Numbered from the stretch's first letter, positions 35,805-44,763 are shown. The stretch is DNA of 64,000 bases from Pseudomonas hamedanensis (GCF_014268595.2 NZ_CP077091.1:5438001-5502000), one strand, 5' to 3'. Notes: generated from the sequence alone by a model not told the origin. Program-made: numbers and translations.

Positions 35805-36558
35805 CTCACGACCTCTAAAGCAGCTTGCGCAATGCAGTTGGGTTTTGATCGCCAACACTTCACCCTGCCAAGGGTTGGCATTTTCTTTGGATTGAATAAG
35901 GGCCGCCCGTCGCGCGTCAGCCGCTCGACAAAACCTTGGGACAGCGTTCAGTTCTTATTCGAATTCGTGGTCAAAGGCCTTGTTACAGACCAATTCCATT
36001 TGGTGCGGAAAGTTGGAAGGCACCGACACCTGGGTGTCTCGAAAGCCTCGCGGCTCGCTCGACACCCGACCTCCTGATCAGTTCCTTAATAAAGGCTGAA
36101 CAGTGCCGGGAATTCAGTGCGGGCGATTGTAGATAGGTAGCGCCCTATACACCATGTCTTATCCCGAAATAATTTTTATCACTCAGAGCAACAATCCCTC
36201 GCCATTTTTGCAAAAGTCGCCCATGTTATCGAAATCGTTTCTCAACAAAAACGTCAAAATTTGTAGGTGTAACCGCCTCAAATCAGACAGCTCCGCCACC
36301 CTGCTACGACTGCATGATTGGCGCAAAGCCCGATGATCCAAGGGTTTTGGCCGATTGCCCGAGGCTGTTAAAACTGCCTGATCCGGGACATGCGTCCTAA
36401 AGCCCGAAAACGTCGAAACTGGCCAATGTTTTTATGTAACAGGTGAGCAATCGAGCGCTTCGCCAGCCCCTGTGACAGCTCGCGTGTGACAACATGTCGC
36501 ACACTTGCCGCACACTTCATTGCCGTTCGTCACGGCGCTTTCACCAACGCTCTGAAAT
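35805..36558. other. Long intergenic region upstream of cyoA
   Basis: About 750 bases without a supportable gene; short frames lack ribosome sites and known products. Near cyoA two hairpins share one arm: GCCAAC (35851) with GTTGGC (35874), or TGCCAA (35866) with TTGGCA (35875). Another hairpin, GACACC-TG-GGTGTC, is at 36024-36037. The region probably holds the cyo promoter, which I cannot place with confidence. Confidence 0.5.
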
Positions 36559-36602
36559 GCAAAACGCCTCGATTTTCATCACGGAAAATCGGGGCGTTTT
36601 GT
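36559..36602. terminator. Strong terminator of dsbB
   Basis: A long stem, CAAAACGCC-t-CGATTTTC paired with GAAAATCG-g-GGCGTTTTG, has a 6-base loop and T runs usable in both directions. It lies 29 bases past the dsbB stop. Confidence 0.92.
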
Positions 36603-36630
36603 TTATCGGCACCTCTGCTGAAAAGTTGAC

Positions 36631-37140
36631 TCAGCGCAGCGCTTTTCGATTACGCGAGGTCAGCAGCGGCACCAGAATCACCACCAGCACAAACGCCACC
36701 AGCGCCCATTGCGCCAGCGACAGGCCGAGGATCGGCGGGTACGGCGTCGAGCAGAAACCGTCGACCTGGAAACCCAGCGGGAAGACTTTCGCCAGCGGCA
36801 GATCGTCAACAATCGGCTGCAGCACATCGACGCCGCAACTGACCGCCGGATAGAACTGGGTGTACACGTGGTGCCCGGCGACACCGGCCCCGGCAATCGC
36901 GCAAATCACCACCAGCGTTTCGAACACGGTGATGCTGCGACGGCTGCGCATCGCCGCGCCGATGAACGCGAACACGGCGATCAGCAGCAACGCATACCGC
37001 TGCAGAATGCACAGCGGGCAGGGAGCTTCGCCAAGCACGATCTGCATGTACAGCGCGCCACCGATCAGCGCCAGGCAGATAATTCCCAGCAACACCAGAT
37101 AACGCCGCTCACGGCCCAATCGAATCGTTTCCTCGCTCAT
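36631..37140 (-). CDS. dsbB: Disulfide bond formation protein DsbB
   Basis: Inner-membrane quinone reductase that reoxidises DsbA. The 169 residues have four membrane helices, the first periplasmic cysteine pair in LGEAPCPLCILQRY, and the second in AVSCGVDVLQ and VDGFCSTPYP. Pseudomonas often has two DsbB paralogues; this one stands next to the cyo operon. Confidence 0.95.
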   Translation of the reverse strand: MSEETIRLGRERRYLVLLGIICLALIGGALYMQIVLGEAPCPLCILQRYALLLIAVFAFIGAAMRSRRSITVFETLVVICAIAGAGVAGHHVYTQFYPAVSCGVDVLQPIVDDLPLAKVFPLGFQVDGFCSTPYPPILGLSLAQWALVAFVLVVILVPLLTSRNRKALR

Positions 37141-37281
37141 TGCCTTTCCCTTGTTAGTCCATGGTCCAGCCGGCCGGCGGCTGAAATTGTCGCAAGTCTA
37201 CACCGGGGCAATAAACGATAGAGCGGTTAAGGAATGATTAACCTTGCGGCAGCGCTCATGATTCCGATCCGAGGCGCCTGC

Positions 37282-37373
37282 TTCGCGAGCAAGCCCGCTC
37301 CCACATTGGACCGCGCCTTACACAAGACTTGTGCTCGACGCCAATCCACTGTGGGAGCGGGCTTGCTCGCGAA
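37282..37373. repeat. REP inverted pair, family 2
   Basis: Perfect inverted 24-base arms (37282-37305 and 37350-37373) with core GCGAGCAAGCCCGCTCCCAC. This is a different sequence family from the REP at 3590. It lies between dsbB and hmp. Confidence 0.9.
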
Positions 37374-37393
37374 CGAGACAACTCGGTCTCAGA

Positions 37394-38575
37394 TCATTCC
37401 AACGCCGCCGCTGGTCCAAAGAACTCGTAGCGACTTTGCTGTTCCGGCACGCCCAGCGCGTTCAGATGTCGCTTGATCGCGCCCATAAACCCTTTCGGCC
37501 CAAGGAAGTACGCATCGACATCCCGCTGCGCCGGCAGCCACTCACCGAGCTGTTCCCGACTGAGCAAACCGACGCTGTCCGCTGCCGGGCTCGCGCCATC
37601 GTCTTCGGCGTAGCAATAAAAGCGCTTGAGCTGTGGATGACGCGCCGCCAGGCCGTCGACCCAATCACGGAACGCGTGAACGCTGCCGTTGCGCGCGCAG
37701 TGGATAAAGTGCACAGGGCGCTCGGTCGCCAGCGCCGCTTCGAGCATCGCCAGAGTCGGAGTGATGCCGACGCCACCGCTGATCAGCACCAGCGGTTTGT
37801 CACTGGCGGCCAGGGTGAATTCGCCCGACGGCGGGAACAGTTGGATGCTGTCACCCACGTGCAGTTGATCATGCAAGTAATTCGATGCGCGACCACCCGG
37901 CTCGCGCTTGACGCTGATCCGGTATTGACCGTTGTTCGCCAATGCAGACAACGAATAATTGCGGCGGATTTCTTCGCCGTCGAGGAACAGTTGCATGCCG
38001 ATGTACTGACCCGGTTCAGCCGCGAGAATCGGGCCTTTGTCCGCCGGCTCGAAATAGAACGAGGTGATTTCAGCGCTTTCCTGCACTTTGGCCGCGACGA
38101 TGAATTCCCGCGCACCGCGCCAGCCGCCGACGGCCTGTTCCTTCTGGTCATAAATGGCGCTTTCCGCACCGATCAGGATGTCGGCCAATTGCCCGTACGC
38201 CGCGCCCCAGGCGCTCATCACTTCGGGTGTGGCGATCTCGTCGCCAAGTACTTCGGAAATGGCGCGCAGCAGGCAGGCACCGACAATTGGATAATGCTCT
38301 GGCAGGATCTGCAGGGCCACATGCTTGTTGATGATCTTCGCCACCAGATCGCCCAACTGGTCGAGCTGATCAATGTGACGGGCGTACATCAAGACGCCGT
38401 TGGCCAACGCCCGTGGCTGGTCGCCACTGGCCTGGTGAGCCTGGTTGAACAGAGGGCGCACTTCGGGGTACTCGGACAGCATCATCCGGTAGAAATGAGT
38501 GATCAACGCCTCACCGCCGCTTTCGAGCAGAGGCACGGTGGATTTGATGATGGCACGATCCTGAACGCTAAGCAT
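37394..38575 (-). CDS. hmp: Flavohemoprotein, nitric oxide dioxygenase
   Basis: Converts NO and oxygen to nitrate using NAD(P)H. The 393 residues comprise a globin domain (about 1-138, proximal His in KIINKHVALQI), an FAD domain (RRNYSLSALAN) and a NAD domain (ISGGVGITPTLAMLEAAL). P. aeruginosa calls it Fhp. It is divergent from norR, and a sigma-54-like promoter plus NorR sites lie between them, so NO induction is expected. Confidence 0.97.
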   Translation of the reverse strand: MLSVQDRAIIKSTVPLLESGGEALITHFYRMMLSEYPEVRPLFNQAHQASGDQPRALANGVLMYARHIDQLDQLGDLVAKIINKHVALQILPEHYPIVGACLLRAISEVLGDEIATPEVMSAWGAAYGQLADILIGAESAIYDQKEQAVGGWRGAREFIVAAKVQESAEITSFYFEPADKGPILAAEPGQYIGMQLFLDGEEIRRNYSLSALANNGQYRISVKREPGGRASNYLHDQLHVGDSIQLFPPSGEFTLAASDKPLVLISGGVGITPTLAMLEAALATERPVHFIHCARNGSVHAFRDWVDGLAARHPQLKRFYCYAEDDGASPAADSVGLLSREQLGEWLPAQRDVDAYFLGPKGFMGAIKRHLNALGVPEQQSRYEFFGPAAALE

Positions 38576-38615
38576 AAGGTGACTCCTGCGCTTTCTTGAA
38601 AAGTTGCTTTAGCGG

Positions 38616-38632
38616 TATCAGGTTTCGTGCCA
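38616..38632 (-). promoter_or_regulatory. Sigma-54-like promoter of hmp
   Basis: On the minus strand TGGCAC (38632-38627) matches the -24 element. The -12 position reads GA where GC is expected, so the match is imperfect. It lies 41-57 bases upstream of the hmp ATG and downstream of the NorR-site cluster, as an activator-dependent promoter should. Confidence 0.5.
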
Positions 38633-38673
38633 ACTAAATAATCTTTGTATATCAACAGGTTAAGTATGGAGTA

Positions 38674-38729
38674 GTCATATCGACTCGATACGCCGTATAG
38701 TCATCTCGACTACATCGTGTCTTTTTGAC
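38674..38729. promoter_or_regulatory. Three NorR-type binding sites (GT-N7-AC)
   Basis: GTCATATCGAC (38674-38684), GTCATCTCGAC (38700-38710) and GTCTTTTTGAC (38719-38729) each fit GT-N7-AC, the core known for E. coli NorR. Three sites upstream of a sigma-54 promoter is also the known arrangement. The cluster lies just upstream of norR, so autoregulation is possible. Confidence 0.75.
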
Positions 38730-38738
38730 TAGCAGCCC

Positions 38739-40298
38739 ATGATCGCCAAATCGTTACTTACCACCTTGCTGCCCCTGGTCGCTGACCTGTCCCGTGAGCT
38801 GCCCGAGGGCGAGCGCTACCGGCGTCTGCTGGAAGCCATGCGCGCGCTGTTGCCCTGCGATGCGGCGGCGTTATTGCGTCTGGATGGCGAATCCCTGGTG
38901 CCGCTGGCGGTCGACGGTTTAAGCACCGACACTCTGGGCCGGCGCTTCAAGGTCAGCGAGCACCCGCGTTTCGAGACTCTTCTGGCCGGTGCCGGGCCGA
39001 CGCGTTTCGCCGCCGACAGCGACTTGCCCGACCCTTATGACGGCCTGGTCGAGGGGCTCGACGAGCACCTTGAAGTGCACGACTGCCTCGGCTGTCCTTT
39101 ATTTGTCGATGAAAAGCTGTGGGGCCTGATCACTCTCGATGCGCTGGACCCGGAGCGTTTCGAACCGATCGAACTCGATGCTTTGCAAGCCTTCGCCAGC
39201 CTCGCCGCGGCCACGGTCAACGCCGCCGAGCGCATCGAGCGCCTGGCGATTCGCGCCGAAGACGAGCATCAACGCGCCGAGGTTTATCGCCAGGCCAGCG
39301 GCCAGCAGCACCGCGAGATGATCGGCCAAAGCAAGGCGCACAAACACCTGATCGAAGAAATCAATCTGGTCGGTGGCAGCGACTTGACCGTGTTGATCAC
39401 CGGTGAAACGGGCGTCGGCAAAGAACTCGTCGCCCAAGCCATCCATGCCGCCTCGCCGCGCGCCAACCAGCCGATCATCAGCCTCAACTGCGCCGCCCTG
39501 CCCGACACGCTGGTAGAAAGCGAGTTGTTCGGCCATGTGCGCGGCGCCTTCACCGGCGCCACCAGCGACCGCCGCGGCAAGTTCGAACTGGCCAATGGCG
39601 GCACCTTGTTTCTCGATGAAGTCGGCGAATTGTCGCTGACCGTGCAGGCTAAATTGCTCCGCGTGCTGCAAAGCGGCCAGTTGCAGCGACTGGGCTCGGA
39701 CAAGGAGCATCAGGTCGATGTGCGCTTGATTGCGGCAACCAACCGCGATCTGGCCGAAGAGGTGCGCAGCGGGCGTTACCGTGCCGACTTCTATCACCGT
39801 TTGAGCGTGTACCCGCTGCGAGTGCCGGCGCTGCGCGATCGCGGGCGCGATGTCTTGTTGCTCAGCGGTTTTTTCCTTGAGCAGAATCGCTCGCGCATGG
39901 GCCTCAACAGCCTGCGCCTGACCGCCGACGCCCAGGAGGCGCTGCTCGCCTACGCATGGCCGGGCAATGTACGCGAACTGGAACACCTGATCGGGCGCAG
40001 TGCATTGAAGGCGCTGGGCAATTGCAAAGTGCGACCGAAGATTCTCAGCTTGAGCGCGACAGATCTGGATCTGCCGCGTGAGGTTGTGGATAACCTGGCT
40101 GAGCCGGCTCCAGCGGGTCTGCCTGACGAGATGCCAATGATCAGCGGGGATCTGCGCAGTGCCACCGATGAGTTCCAGCGGCGCTTGATCAGCGCAGCGC
40201 TGGAGCGTAATCAGGATAATTGGGCCAGTGCGGCGCGCGAACTGGGCGTGGATCGAGCGAACCTTGGGCGGATGGCCAAGCGGTTAGGAATGAAATAA
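38739..40298 (+). CDS. norR: Nitric oxide-responsive sigma-54 activator NorR/FhpR
   Basis: The 519-residue regulator has an N-terminal GAF domain (about 20-170) that binds a non-heme iron NO sensor, a central AAA+ domain with Walker A ITGETGVGKELV and the sigma-54 contact loop RGAFTGATSD, and a C-terminal Fis-type helix-turn-helix (NWASAARELGVDRANLGRMA). It is divergent from hmp. In P. aeruginosa the equivalent FhpR activates fhp. Confidence 0.95.
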   Translation: MIAKSLLTTLLPLVADLSRELPEGERYRRLLEAMRALLPCDAAALLRLDGESLVPLAVDGLSTDTLGRRFKVSEHPRFETLLAGAGPTRFAADSDLPDPYDGLVEGLDEHLEVHDCLGCPLFVDEKLWGLITLDALDPERFEPIELDALQAFASLAAATVNAAERIERLAIRAEDEHQRAEVYRQASGQQHREMIGQSKAHKHLIEEINLVGGSDLTVLITGETGVGKELVAQAIHAASPRANQPIISLNCAALPDTLVESELFGHVRGAFTGATSDRRGKFELANGGTLFLDEVGELSLTVQAKLLRVLQSGQLQRLGSDKEHQVDVRLIAATNRDLAEEVRSGRYRADFYHRLSVYPLRVPALRDRGRDVLLLSGFFLEQNRSRMGLNSLRLTADAQEALLAYAWPGNVRELEHLIGRSALKALGNCKVRPKILSLSATDLDLPREVVDNLAEPAPAGLPDEMPMISGDLRSATDEFQRRLISAALERNQDNWASAARELGVDRANLGRMAKRLGMK

Positions 40299-40324
40299 CC
40301 CCACCTTACAGCTCGCTTGATGAC

Positions 40325-40418
40325 CTGTGGCGAGGGGATTTATCCCCGCTGGACTGCGCAGCAGTCCCTCTTTTGGGGCCGCTACGCGACCCAACGGGGA
40401 TAAATCCCCTCGCCACAG
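40325..40418. repeat. REP-like inverted pair, family 3
   Basis: CTGTGGCGAGGGGATTTATC (from 40325) and its inverted counterpart, ending 40418, enclose a GC-rich centre with further pairing (CTGCGCAGCAG). The same family occurs at 51268-51401. Confidence 0.88.
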
Positions 40419-40537
40419 ATGTTTTTTTCCTGCCGACAACTGACCTAAAGCCCCACCTTTTGACGCCGATAACCCGGCATCAATGGTTTCTGGCGATTTC
40501 CATCCTCGCCCATCACCTTTTTCCACAGAAGGTTCTT

Positions 40538-41440
40538 ATGTCCTCCACCAAAGCCCGCGCAGATTCACTTTCGCTTCTGCTGTTTACCTTGCGCAGCGGC
40601 AAGCTGATGGCGATCAACCTGCTGAAAGTCAGTGAAATCATCCCCTGCCCGCCGCTGACCAAGCTGCCGGAGTCGCACCCGCATGTTAAAGGCATCGCCT
40701 CCCTGCGCGGTGCATCGTTGTCCGTGATCGACCTGAGCCGCGCCATCGGCGAGCGCCCGCTGGAAGACCCGAACGGCGGCTGCCTGATCGTTACCGACGT
40801 CAGCCGTTCCAAGCAGGGCCTGCATGTGCAGGCGGTTAGCAAGATCGTCCATTGCCTGACCACCGACATCAAGCCGCCGCCCTTCGGCTCCGGCGGCTCG
40901 CGCGCTTACATCACTGGCGTGACCTCGGTAGATGGCACACTGGTGCAAGTGCTGGATATCGAAAAAGTCATCCACAGCATCGCCCCGGCGCAGATCGAAA
41001 TGGCCCCGACCGACCTGTCCATGGAAGACGCCGAAGTCCTCGGCAATGCGCGGATTCTGGTGGTCGATGACAGCCAGGTGGCGCTGCAGCAATCGGTGCA
41101 CACCCTGCGCAACCTCGGCCTGCAATGCCACACCGCGCGCAGCGCCAAGGAAGCCATCGACTGCCTGCTCGACCTGCAAGGCACCGCGCAGCAGATCAAC
41201 TTGATTGTCTCTGACATCGAAATGTCCGAGATGGACGGCTACGCCTTCACCCGCACCCTGCGTGAAACCCCGGATTTCGCCCATTTGTACGTGCTGCTGC
41301 ACACCTCGCTAGACAGCGCGATGAACAGCGAAAAAGCCCGGCTGGCCGGGGCCAACGCCGTGCTGACCAAGTTCTCCTCGCCGGAATTGACCCAACGATT
41401 GATCGAAGCGGCCAAACACGTCGCGGCCAACGGTCACTGA
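40538..41440 (+). CDS. cheV: Chemotaxis coupling protein CheV
   Basis: The 300-residue protein has an N-terminal CheW-like domain (about 10-165: LLFTLRSGKLMAINLLKVSE, VKGIASLRGASLSVIDLS) and a C-terminal receiver domain (ILVVDDSQVALQQSVHTLRN; phosphorylation site in LIVSDIEMSEMDGYAF; conserved Lys in LTKFSSPEL). It couples chemoreceptors to CheA. The start is ATG 40538; the longer frame from 40220 runs back into norR. No other che genes are near. Confidence 0.93.
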   Translation: MSSTKARADSLSLLLFTLRSGKLMAINLLKVSEIIPCPPLTKLPESHPHVKGIASLRGASLSVIDLSRAIGERPLEDPNGGCLIVTDVSRSKQGLHVQAVSKIVHCLTTDIKPPPFGSGGSRAYITGVTSVDGTLVQVLDIEKVIHSIAPAQIEMAPTDLSMEDAEVLGNARILVVDDSQVALQQSVHTLRNLGLQCHTARSAKEAIDCLLDLQGTAQQINLIVSDIEMSEMDGYAFTRTLRETPDFAHLYVLLHTSLDSAMNSEKARLAGANAVLTKFSSPELTQRLIEAAKHVAANGH

Positions 41441-41467
41441 GTCTTGGCCGAGACGTTTTGCTTTCTG

Positions 41468-41926
41468 ATGCGGCGCGACCTGGATGCAGGCGTGCCGGAT
41501 GCGCAATGGCCGTCAGGTATCGAATTGTCCGTTTACTGCGCTGAACTGGCGCCAGCGGTGCATCAGTTGATGCAACTCGGGCAGCGCGACGGCGGCGGTC
41601 GTGTGCCGCGGCTGGACGATTGGCAGCAGTGGTTTCTCAGCGATCCTGAATACGATCCGGCGTTGTGTTTCGTTGCTTGCGATGCCGGGGGCGTCGTTGG
41701 TGTAGCGCAGTGCTGGACCAGTTCGTATATCAAGAATCTGGTGGTGCATCCGCGCTGGCAGGGCCGCGGGCTTGGACGGGTGTTACTGCTGCATGCCTTC
41801 AAGGTGTTCGAGCAACGGCGCGAAGGGTTTGTTGATTTGAGAGTGCTGGAGAACAACCTGCGGGCGCAGCGGTTGTATGAAAGTGTCGGGATGTACGTGG
41901 TTCGACGGGAGATGGTCGCTGAATGA
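41468..41926 (+). CDS. GNAT-family N-acetyltransferase
   Basis: The 152-residue product shows the acetyl-CoA-binding motif VVHPRWQGRGLGRVLLLHAF and a C-terminal LRVLENNLRAQRLYESVGM, typical of GNAT enzymes. The substrate is unknown. An earlier TTG at 41444, four bases after cheV, is an alternative start. Transcription with cheV is likely from the close spacing. Confidence 0.85.
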   Translation: MRRDLDAGVPDAQWPSGIELSVYCAELAPAVHQLMQLGQRDGGGRVPRLDDWQQWFLSDPEYDPALCFVACDAGGVVGVAQCWTSSYIKNLVVHPRWQGRGLGRVLLLHAFKVFEQRREGFVDLRVLENNLRAQRLYESVGMYVVRREMVAE

Positions 41927-41934
41927 TCCAGCGC

Positions 41935-42002
41935 CATCGCGAGCAGGCTCACTCCTACAGTTGGAACGCATTTCAAATGTAGGAGTGAGCCTGCTCGCGA
42001 TG
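41935..42002. repeat. REP inverted pair, family 1
   Basis: Two 25-base arms (41935-41959 and 42078 minus 100 = 41978-42002) of the GAGCAGGCTCACTCCTACA family, separated by 18 bases. The left arm starts just past the acetyltransferase stop. Confidence 0.9.
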
Positions 42003-42076
42003 ACGCCGGCACAGGCAACTTCCAACCCTCAGGCATACTCCAACCCTGGCCACTCACGACCAAGGATGCCCTTACC

Positions 42077-42403
42077 ATGAAAACCGTCACCCTGGCCCTG
42101 CTCGCCCTCACCGCCCTCGCCCCCCAGGCCCATGCCTCCAGCCCAGACGCCTGGGCCGCGTACGACAAAACCGTGCTCGCCAGCTGCACCAAGGCCAGCA
42201 ACCTGAAAAACGTCAAACCGGTCGGCACACCCGCGCAATTCGATGATCGCGTCGGCTACACCGCCGTGCTGTTGCAAGGCCAGTACCCGCAGAAACACAT
42301 GAAAGGCCAGCAAGGCAGCGAACTGTGCCTGTACAACAAACAGTCAAAAACCGCCTTCGTTACCGAGTGGGACTCGATCCGTCCAACCGCGAAAACCCGT
42401 TGA
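42077..42403 (+). CDS. Small exported hypothetical protein
   Basis: A 108-residue protein with a signal peptide (MKTVTLALLALTALAPQAHA, cleavage before SSPD). The mature part has two cysteines (VLASCTKASNL and SELCLYNKQ) that could pair. Part of it, FVTEWDSIRP, is conserved-looking. Function unknown; periplasmic location inferred. A CTTACC region precedes the ATG without a clear ribosome site. Confidence 0.7.
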   Translation: MKTVTLALLALTALAPQAHASSPDAWAAYDKTVLASCTKASNLKNVKPVGTPAQFDDRVGYTAVLLQGQYPQKHMKGQQGSELCLYNKQSKTAFVTEWDSIRPTAKTR

Positions 42404-42486
42404 GTGGCGCATAACTTGCTTCGATCCGCGTCTGTGCGGTGGTTTTCCGCCACCGTTTCATACCTTGATTGAAGACAGATCGCTCA

Positions 42487-43236
42487 ATGAATACGACGTT
42501 TTCCTGCGTAGGCTGCGGCAAGTGCTGCACCGACCACCATGTCCCGCTGACCTTGACCGAAGCCCGTATGTGGGCTGCGGATGGCGGTCAGGTGATCGTC
42601 CTGGTCGAGGCGTTTCTCGGCAATGGCCTGGGCTTGCAGGCGCAGCAACGCGAACATGCCGAACGCCGTTCGGTGGTGGTGCGCAGTGGGGCCACAGATG
42701 CGCATGTAGCAATCACCTTCGCAGCCTACAACGTCGGCCCCTGCCGGAATCTTGACGACGACAAACGCTGCCGGATCTATGCACGGCGCCCCTTGGTGTG
42801 CCGGATTTACCCGGCGGAAATCAATCCGCACATCCCGCTCAACCCCGCAGCCAAGGATTGCCCGCCCGAGTCCTGGGAACAGGGGCCGGCGTTGATCGTT
42901 GGCGGCGAGCTGGTCGATCAGGAACTGCTGACGCTGATCCAGCGCTCACGGCAGGCGGACCGGGATGACATTCAGCTCAAGGATGCGATCTGTGCAAGGC
43001 TGGGGATTCGTACCACGGCGCTCAAGGGGGACGGGTTTACCGCGTACTTGCCGAACATGGATGCGTTTGCCACGGTGATTGATCAAGTGACCGCGCAGCC
43101 GCTGACGCCTGAACAGAGCGACTGGCTGTTTCATTTATCCGGCGATGATGTAGCGGGGCAAGTGCTGGCCGCGGGTGGGCAGGTGGTGACTGAGCCGGCG
43201 CTGACCTATGCGTTTATTTCATTGCGCGCGGCTTGA
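42487..43236 (+). CDS. YkgJ-family cysteine-cluster protein
   Basis: The 249-residue product carries the zinc- or iron-binding YkgJ pattern: FSCVGCGKCCTDHHVPLT near the N-terminus, then CRNLDDDKRCRIYARRPLVC and RIYPAEINPH. The metal and role are not proven for the family. The start is ATG 42487, since a TTG at 42469 adds only six residues. It is a single-gene unit. Confidence 0.85.
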   Translation: MNTTFSCVGCGKCCTDHHVPLTLTEARMWAADGGQVIVLVEAFLGNGLGLQAQQREHAERRSVVVRSGATDAHVAITFAAYNVGPCRNLDDDKRCRIYARRPLVCRIYPAEINPHIPLNPAAKDCPPESWEQGPALIVGGELVDQELLTLIQRSRQADRDDIQLKDAICARLGIRTTALKGDGFTAYLPNMDAFATVIDQVTAQPLTPEQSDWLFHLSGDDVAGQVLAAGGQVVTEPALTYAFISLRAA

Positions 43237-43265
43237 TCTGACATTCGTGGTGTAGCGGCTGCCGC

Positions 43266-43341
43266 CTTCGCGAGCAAGCTCGCTCCCACATTGGATCTGC
43301 GGCGAGCACAAAAACCTGTGGTAGCGAGCCTGCTCGCGAAG
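43266..43341. repeat. REP inverted pair, family 2
   Basis: Inverted arms 43266-43290 (CTTCGCGAGCAAGCTCGCTC...) and 43317-43341, with a few mismatches between the arms. Same family as at 37282. Confidence 0.85.
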
Positions 43342-43372
43342 AGGCCAGCAAAGACACGGTCACTTGCGAATA

Positions 43373-43612
43373 TCAGCGCTTACCCATCGACCGACGCGTC
43401 CCCGGCGGTGCCATCCCCGGGGTCTTGGTGTGGCCGTTCTTCGCACCATTCTTGTACCACGGCTGATTCGAGCCTTTCGCCGACGCCAGCTCGCCCGGTT
43501 TGAAGGGGAACTTGAACGCGGGGATATCGGCTTTGGTTTCGCTGGCGTCAGCCACTTCAGCCGGGACGTCGCTCACAGCGTCGTCAACCGACGGTTGGGT
43601 CGGGGAAGTCAT
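43373..43612 (-). CDS. Small conserved hypothetical protein
   Basis: A 79-residue protein with an acidic N-terminal half (VDDAVSDVPAEVADASETKA) and a basic, Gly/Pro-rich C-terminal half (KFPFKPGELASAKGSNQPWY, ending PPGTRRSMGKR). It is likely disordered. I recall this type as conserved in Pseudomonas, but know no function. Confidence 0.65.
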   Translation of the reverse strand: MTSPTQPSVDDAVSDVPAEVADASETKADIPAFKFPFKPGELASAKGSNQPWYKNGAKNGHTKTPGMAPPGTRRSMGKR

Positions 43613-43751
43613 AAAAGCTCCGGGAACAAAAAGTCGGCCCGATCAGTGAGCCGCAAAGGCGCGCAGTATACCTGTGCGCCATGGCTCGGCACCTGGAGAT
43701 TTGCGGGATGCGCTGAACGGCTGCCAAGCATTGTCACTGCGTGATGATATT

Positions 43752-44171
43752 TCAGTTCATGCGTTGTTGAACGTCACTCAACAATTGCGAGGTGCTCTCC
43801 AGCAACTGCTCAAGAAGCGCGTCATCTTCATCCATATAGCCTTCGTATTCGGCGAGATTGCGCCGCTCATGGCACAGCGCAAACAATCGCACCTGAACCT
43901 TGCTGCTTTGAGTGGTATGGATCAGACACTGGAATACCAGATAGCGCTTGTCCGATCGATAGCCACTCAAGCGAAGAGCTGTCAGCGCCAGCGCGTGAGC
44001 GGCGTTGTAGGCCAAATCGAACCGGCTGGAAAACGACAGTGTGCAGGTGTGCGCATCCTTGAGCCTATCCAGAGCCGAGCGCATCAGCCCCTCACACTCC
44101 TTGCGGTCAGGTGGCTCCGCTTTCAGTACACCGCTACGTAGAAGATTCTCCAGACTCTCGTTGCTGCCCAT
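43752..44171 (-). CDS. HEPN-like partner of the nucleotidyltransferase (putative toxin)
   Basis: A 139-residue all-helical protein with FSSRFDLAYNAAHALALTAL and ALRLSGYRSDKRYLVFQC. This resembles HEPN helices. An R-x4-H (RLKDAH) is present, but whether it is the HEPN RNase motif is uncertain. The start overlaps the nucleotidyltransferase gene by 38 bases, the classical MNT-HEPN order reversed only in that the NTase comes first. Together they probably form a type VII-like toxin-antitoxin pair. Confidence 0.65.
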   Translation of the reverse strand: MGSNESLENLLRSGVLKAEPPDRKECEGLMRSALDRLKDAHTCTLSFSSRFDLAYNAAHALALTALRLSGYRSDKRYLVFQCLIHTTQSSKVQVRLFALCHERRNLAEYEGYMDEDDALLEQLLESTSQLLSDVQQRMN

Positions 44172-44763
44172 CCTTGGACTCCAAAGGGTTTGCCCCTGAC
44201 AGATCGATTTTTTCCTGCTGCATCACTCGCATGACAAAACTGTTCTGTGCCGCCAGCTTCCTGGCCCAGTCTTGCGGGGTGTATAGCGTCGGGTTGATGG
44301 GACGCCCCAATTGCTCCTCCAACGGCATGAATCGCTCCATCAACTCACTGTAGTGCAGGCCTTCGCCAATCAGCATGAGATCTATGTCACTGAGTGTGTT
44401 CGCCGAGTTTTTGGCGATGGAGCCATACACGAACGCCCACGTGATATGTTCGGCAAACGGTTCTAATGCCTGACGAAGAGGCTCGGCAAAACCGAATGTC
44501 TTGCGCGTGATGCCCAGAAGCTCCGCGTAGATAGGACATGCGGGGTTGGCCTGGTAATGGGTCTGGTTACCCACTCGCGTCATGCTGAGAATCCCGGCTC
44601 GTTGCAATCGATCGAGTTCACGCATCAGGCCGCCTTTGCCAACCTGTGCCCAGCGCACAATTTCGTTGGCGTAGAACGTCTGGTCAGGCTTGCCGAACAA
44701 CAGTCCCAACACTTTTTGCTGGGTGGCGGTGAACAGAGCTTCGCTTAAAGAAAGGTTTTCCAC
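44134..44763 (-). CDS. Winged-helix/nucleotidyltransferase protein (putative MNT antitoxin)
   Basis: The 209-residue protein fuses an N-terminal winged helix (residues about 8-75: TQQKVLGLLFGKPDQTFYAN, GKGGLMRELDRLQRAGILSM) to a minimal nucleotidyltransferase domain with the catalytic GS-x9-DxD pattern (FVYGSIAKNSANTLSDIDLM). Such NTases can AMPylate HEPN toxins. It is the first gene of the pair and may repress its own promoter through the palindrome at 44801-44815. Confidence 0.8.
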   Translation of the reverse strand: MENLSLSEALFTATQQKVLGLLFGKPDQTFYANEIVRWAQVGKGGLMRELDRLQRAGILSMTRVGNQTHYQANPACPIYAELLGITRKTFGFAEPLRQALEPFAEHITWAFVYGSIAKNSANTLSDIDLMLIGEGLHYSELMERFMPLEEQLGRPINPTLYTPQDWARKLAAQNSFVMRVMQQEKIDLSGANPLESKDGQQRESGESST

